DNA of 64,000 nt from positions 242,848 to 306,847 of the forward strand of contig NZ_JAUDRH010000010.1 of the NCBI RefSeq assembly GCF_030381805.1, in the 5' to 3' direction. The DNA is from Chlorogloeopsis sp. ULAP01 (GTDB lineage Bacteria; Cyanobacteriota; Cyanobacteriia; Cyanobacteriales; Nostocaceae). The notes under the pieces are model-generated. The model was given only the letters and a program-made list of their open reading frames with translations. It was not told the DNA's origin and ran no database searches. Shown one piece after another: positions 62,702 through 64,000 of this stretch; position 1 is the stretch's first letter; each line of letters opens with the position of its first letter. The position numbers and the translations under genes are program-made.

Positions 62702-63598
62702 TTAAGATTTACTTTTCTCTGCCTCTTGCTGGGCTGCCTGACTGTACTGCTGATACAACTTAGTCCGAATTTGCGCTTCTTTATAACGACTATGACTAGG
62801 CAATACTTGACTCATTAAATCTGAAGCCCTTTGCCAATTAGCAGCTATTTCTAACCATTGAGTTGAGCTTTTAGCTACTTTACCAGCAGCAGAAGCTTGG
62901 TTAGCTATTCGTACTGCTTCTAAAAATATGTCTTCTTTTGGTAAATCTTGACTTTGAGATTTCTGTTGTTTACTATTTGCTGGCTTTGAAGCTTGTGCTA
63001 TTGGATATGTCGATTTTTGTGTTGTTTGTTTAAATTTTCTATATAGTAGATTATAACCAACCCAGCCTATCAAAAGCAAAAATGAGCATAGGCTTAGAGC
63101 AAATAATAACCGTCTTCGGTCTAAGTTTTTAGGGTTATTATTGTTAATCAATATAGGACGAGAAGATTGAGTTTTCGGTAAATTTGAATTTCCTAACTCA
63201 GCTTGTCTATCTTGAAAATCTCTAATTAATTGCTGGAAAGTATTAGGTTGTTCTAATATGATTTCTTCAGACCACAGAAGTTGACTTTCTGGCTCACGGG
63301 TAATTTCATCTAACCACAATAATTGCTGCTCTCGTACAATTCTGCTATTGATATTAACTTTACGAATATTACGGGGTGCTATTGATTCAAGAATTTCCTG
63401 AATTTGATTTACTAAATTGGATTTCTCTAGTTGATCTACCGTGTTAGCCTCACAAAGAAGTTGTAAAACGCCATCATCAAAAATAGCTCTGGTTCTGACG
63501 CCTGAATTTGCTAATCTTTCGTTCAAGACTTGAATAATCGCAGCAACGCTACCCCGATGTGCTTGCCAAGCGATATCATTTATTCTGTTGACCATCAT
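62702..63598 (-). CDS. Membrane-anchored hypothetical protein
   Basis: 298 residues. The N-terminal soluble region (1-165) includes IAWQAHRGSVAAIIQVLNER and RTRAIFDDGVLQLLCEANTV. One membrane span (about 169-188, RLLFALSLCSFLLLIGWVGY) precedes a Gln/Ser-rich linker and a helical C-terminus with WQRASDLMSQVLPSHSRYKE, a pattern often seen at the end of cyanobacterial membrane proteins of unknown function. No known domain was recognised. ATGs at 63598 and 63595 are both possible. Confidence 0.7.
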   Translation of the reverse strand: MMVNRINDIAWQAHRGSVAAIIQVLNERLANSGVRTRAIFDDGVLQLLCEANTVDQLEKSNLVNQIQEILESIAPRNIRKVNINSRIVREQQLLWLDEITREPESQLLWSEEIILEQPNTFQQLIRDFQDRQAELGNSNLPKTQSSRPILINNNNPKNLDRRRLLFALSLCSFLLLIGWVGYNLLYRKFKQTTQKSTYPIAQASKPANSKQQKSQSQDLPKEDIFLEAVRIANQASAAGKVAKSSTQWLEIAANWQRASDLMSQVLPSHSRYKEAQIRTKLYQQYSQAAQQEAEKSKS

Positions 63599-63866
63599 TA
63601 GTGATTTGGCGATCGCTATTCAACCCTAAGTTATTAACTAACTACTTAAGAATATTGGGGGCTTGTATTGGATACAATCAAGCCTGTTTTCGATTGTATG
63701 AGTAAAAAGATAATGTTGCCAATAAAGTTCCTTCTGGTGATATAGATCAGTCTCACTAGTAAATTACTACTCAAAGACCATTAATTGCAACTACTCTCTC
63801 TGAGAAACATAAAGCGACGCTACACATAATCCAAAATTTAACCCAAATATCACCATACTGTAATAT

Positions 63867-63901
63867 AAAAAACTCTTCCGAATATTTCAGAAGAGTTTTT
63901 T
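63867..63901 (-). terminator. Terminator of the rRNA operon
   Basis: AAAAAACTCTTC at 63867-63878 pairs with GAAGAGTTTTTT at 63890-63901, giving a U-run on the minus strand. It lies about 17 bases after the 5S 3' end. Confidence 0.85.
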
Positions 63902-63917
63902 GTAATAAAAATAAAAA

Positions 63918-64000
63918 ACCTGGCACCGAGCTATTTTCACGTGGGGCAACCCCCAAAGTATCGTCGCCGCAGCAGCGTTTCACAACTGAGTTCGGGAAGG
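63918..64000 (-). rRNA. rrf: 5S rRNA, 3' part (gene continues past the window edge)
   Basis: The minus strand reads CCTTCCCGAACTCAGTTGTG, AAACGCTGCTGCGGCGACGA, and ends AATAGCTCGGTGCCAGGT, the conserved 3' two thirds of cyanobacterial 5S rRNA. The 5' end and presumably 23S and 16S lie to the right, outside the window. Confidence 0.92.

Noticed and set aside
63771..63983. 70-residue minus-strand ORF near the right edge
   Set aside because: It runs through the rRNA terminator and 5S rRNA.

Overview
The window is chromosomal DNA from a filamentous, probably heterocyst-forming cyanobacterium (Nostocales: Nostoc, Calothrix or a relative). The signs are frequent HIP1 octamers (GCGATCGC), short tandem heptamer-type repeats between genes, and cyanobacterial gene families: biliverdin reductase, plant-type ferredoxin, an FtsH2-like protease, acyl-ACP synthetase, a DevC-type permease, a HetI-type phosphopantetheinyl transferase and a GUN4 domain. 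No species can be named from sequence alone.

Layout. 1-6.6 kb holds envelope genes: a TamB-like protein cut by the window edge, an L,D-transpeptidase, a TTPG-repeat secreted protein, a two-haem c-type cytochrome and a lone PstS. 7.2-10.7 kb holds an accessory group: a 56-residue lipoprotein (too short for ordinary ORF listing), a class B flavin monooxygenase and a PvdE/SyrD-type exporter. All three are preceded by the same promoter architecture with identical internal spacing. 10.7-16.6 kb holds a transposase relic, a GHL10 glycosidase-like protein, a small HTH protein with palindromic operators, an MMADHC-like protein and small hypotheticals. 16.6-23.6 kb holds DevC, HetI, two cobalamin genes (cbiD, cbiC/cobH), a DUF1350 protein and a response-regulator/PP2C phosphatase facing a STAS antagonist. 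24.9-33.4 kb holds an acyltransferase, an HTH/GrpE-like fusion, Dps and sulfiredoxin (peroxide defence), SpoIID/LytB, ferredoxin, biliverdin reductase, methionine aminopeptidase and a double ABM protein. 34-49 kb is mostly housekeeping: menD, ftsH, gltX, tRNA-Asp, pyruvate dehydrogenase E2, YlqD and acyl-ACP synthetase. 49.4-55.5 kb holds a pair of tiny membrane-protein paralogues, recQ, and a stack of three toxin-antitoxin modules in different states of decay beside a HEAT-repeat relic. 55.6-63.6 kb holds a GT2/PIG-L/GT2 sugar cluster, tRNA-Ser, a metallophosphoesterase, nadA and a broken LRAT-GUN4 fusion gene. The right edge enters the 3' end of a 5S rRNA, so an rRNA operon on the minus strand lies beyond it.

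The strongest candidate for an undescribed system is the co-regulated lipoprotein / flavin monooxygenase / exporter group at 7.2-10.7 kb. Next are the toxin-antitoxin stack at 52.5-54.4 kb, with a 199-bp duplicated flank, an apparent ATT-initiated hicA and two nonsense-interrupted partners, and the LRAT-GUN4 gene with two in-frame UGA codons. Several families of dispersed palindromes and MITE-like repeats run through the intergenic DNA, and one repeat family appears to have entered menD in frame.
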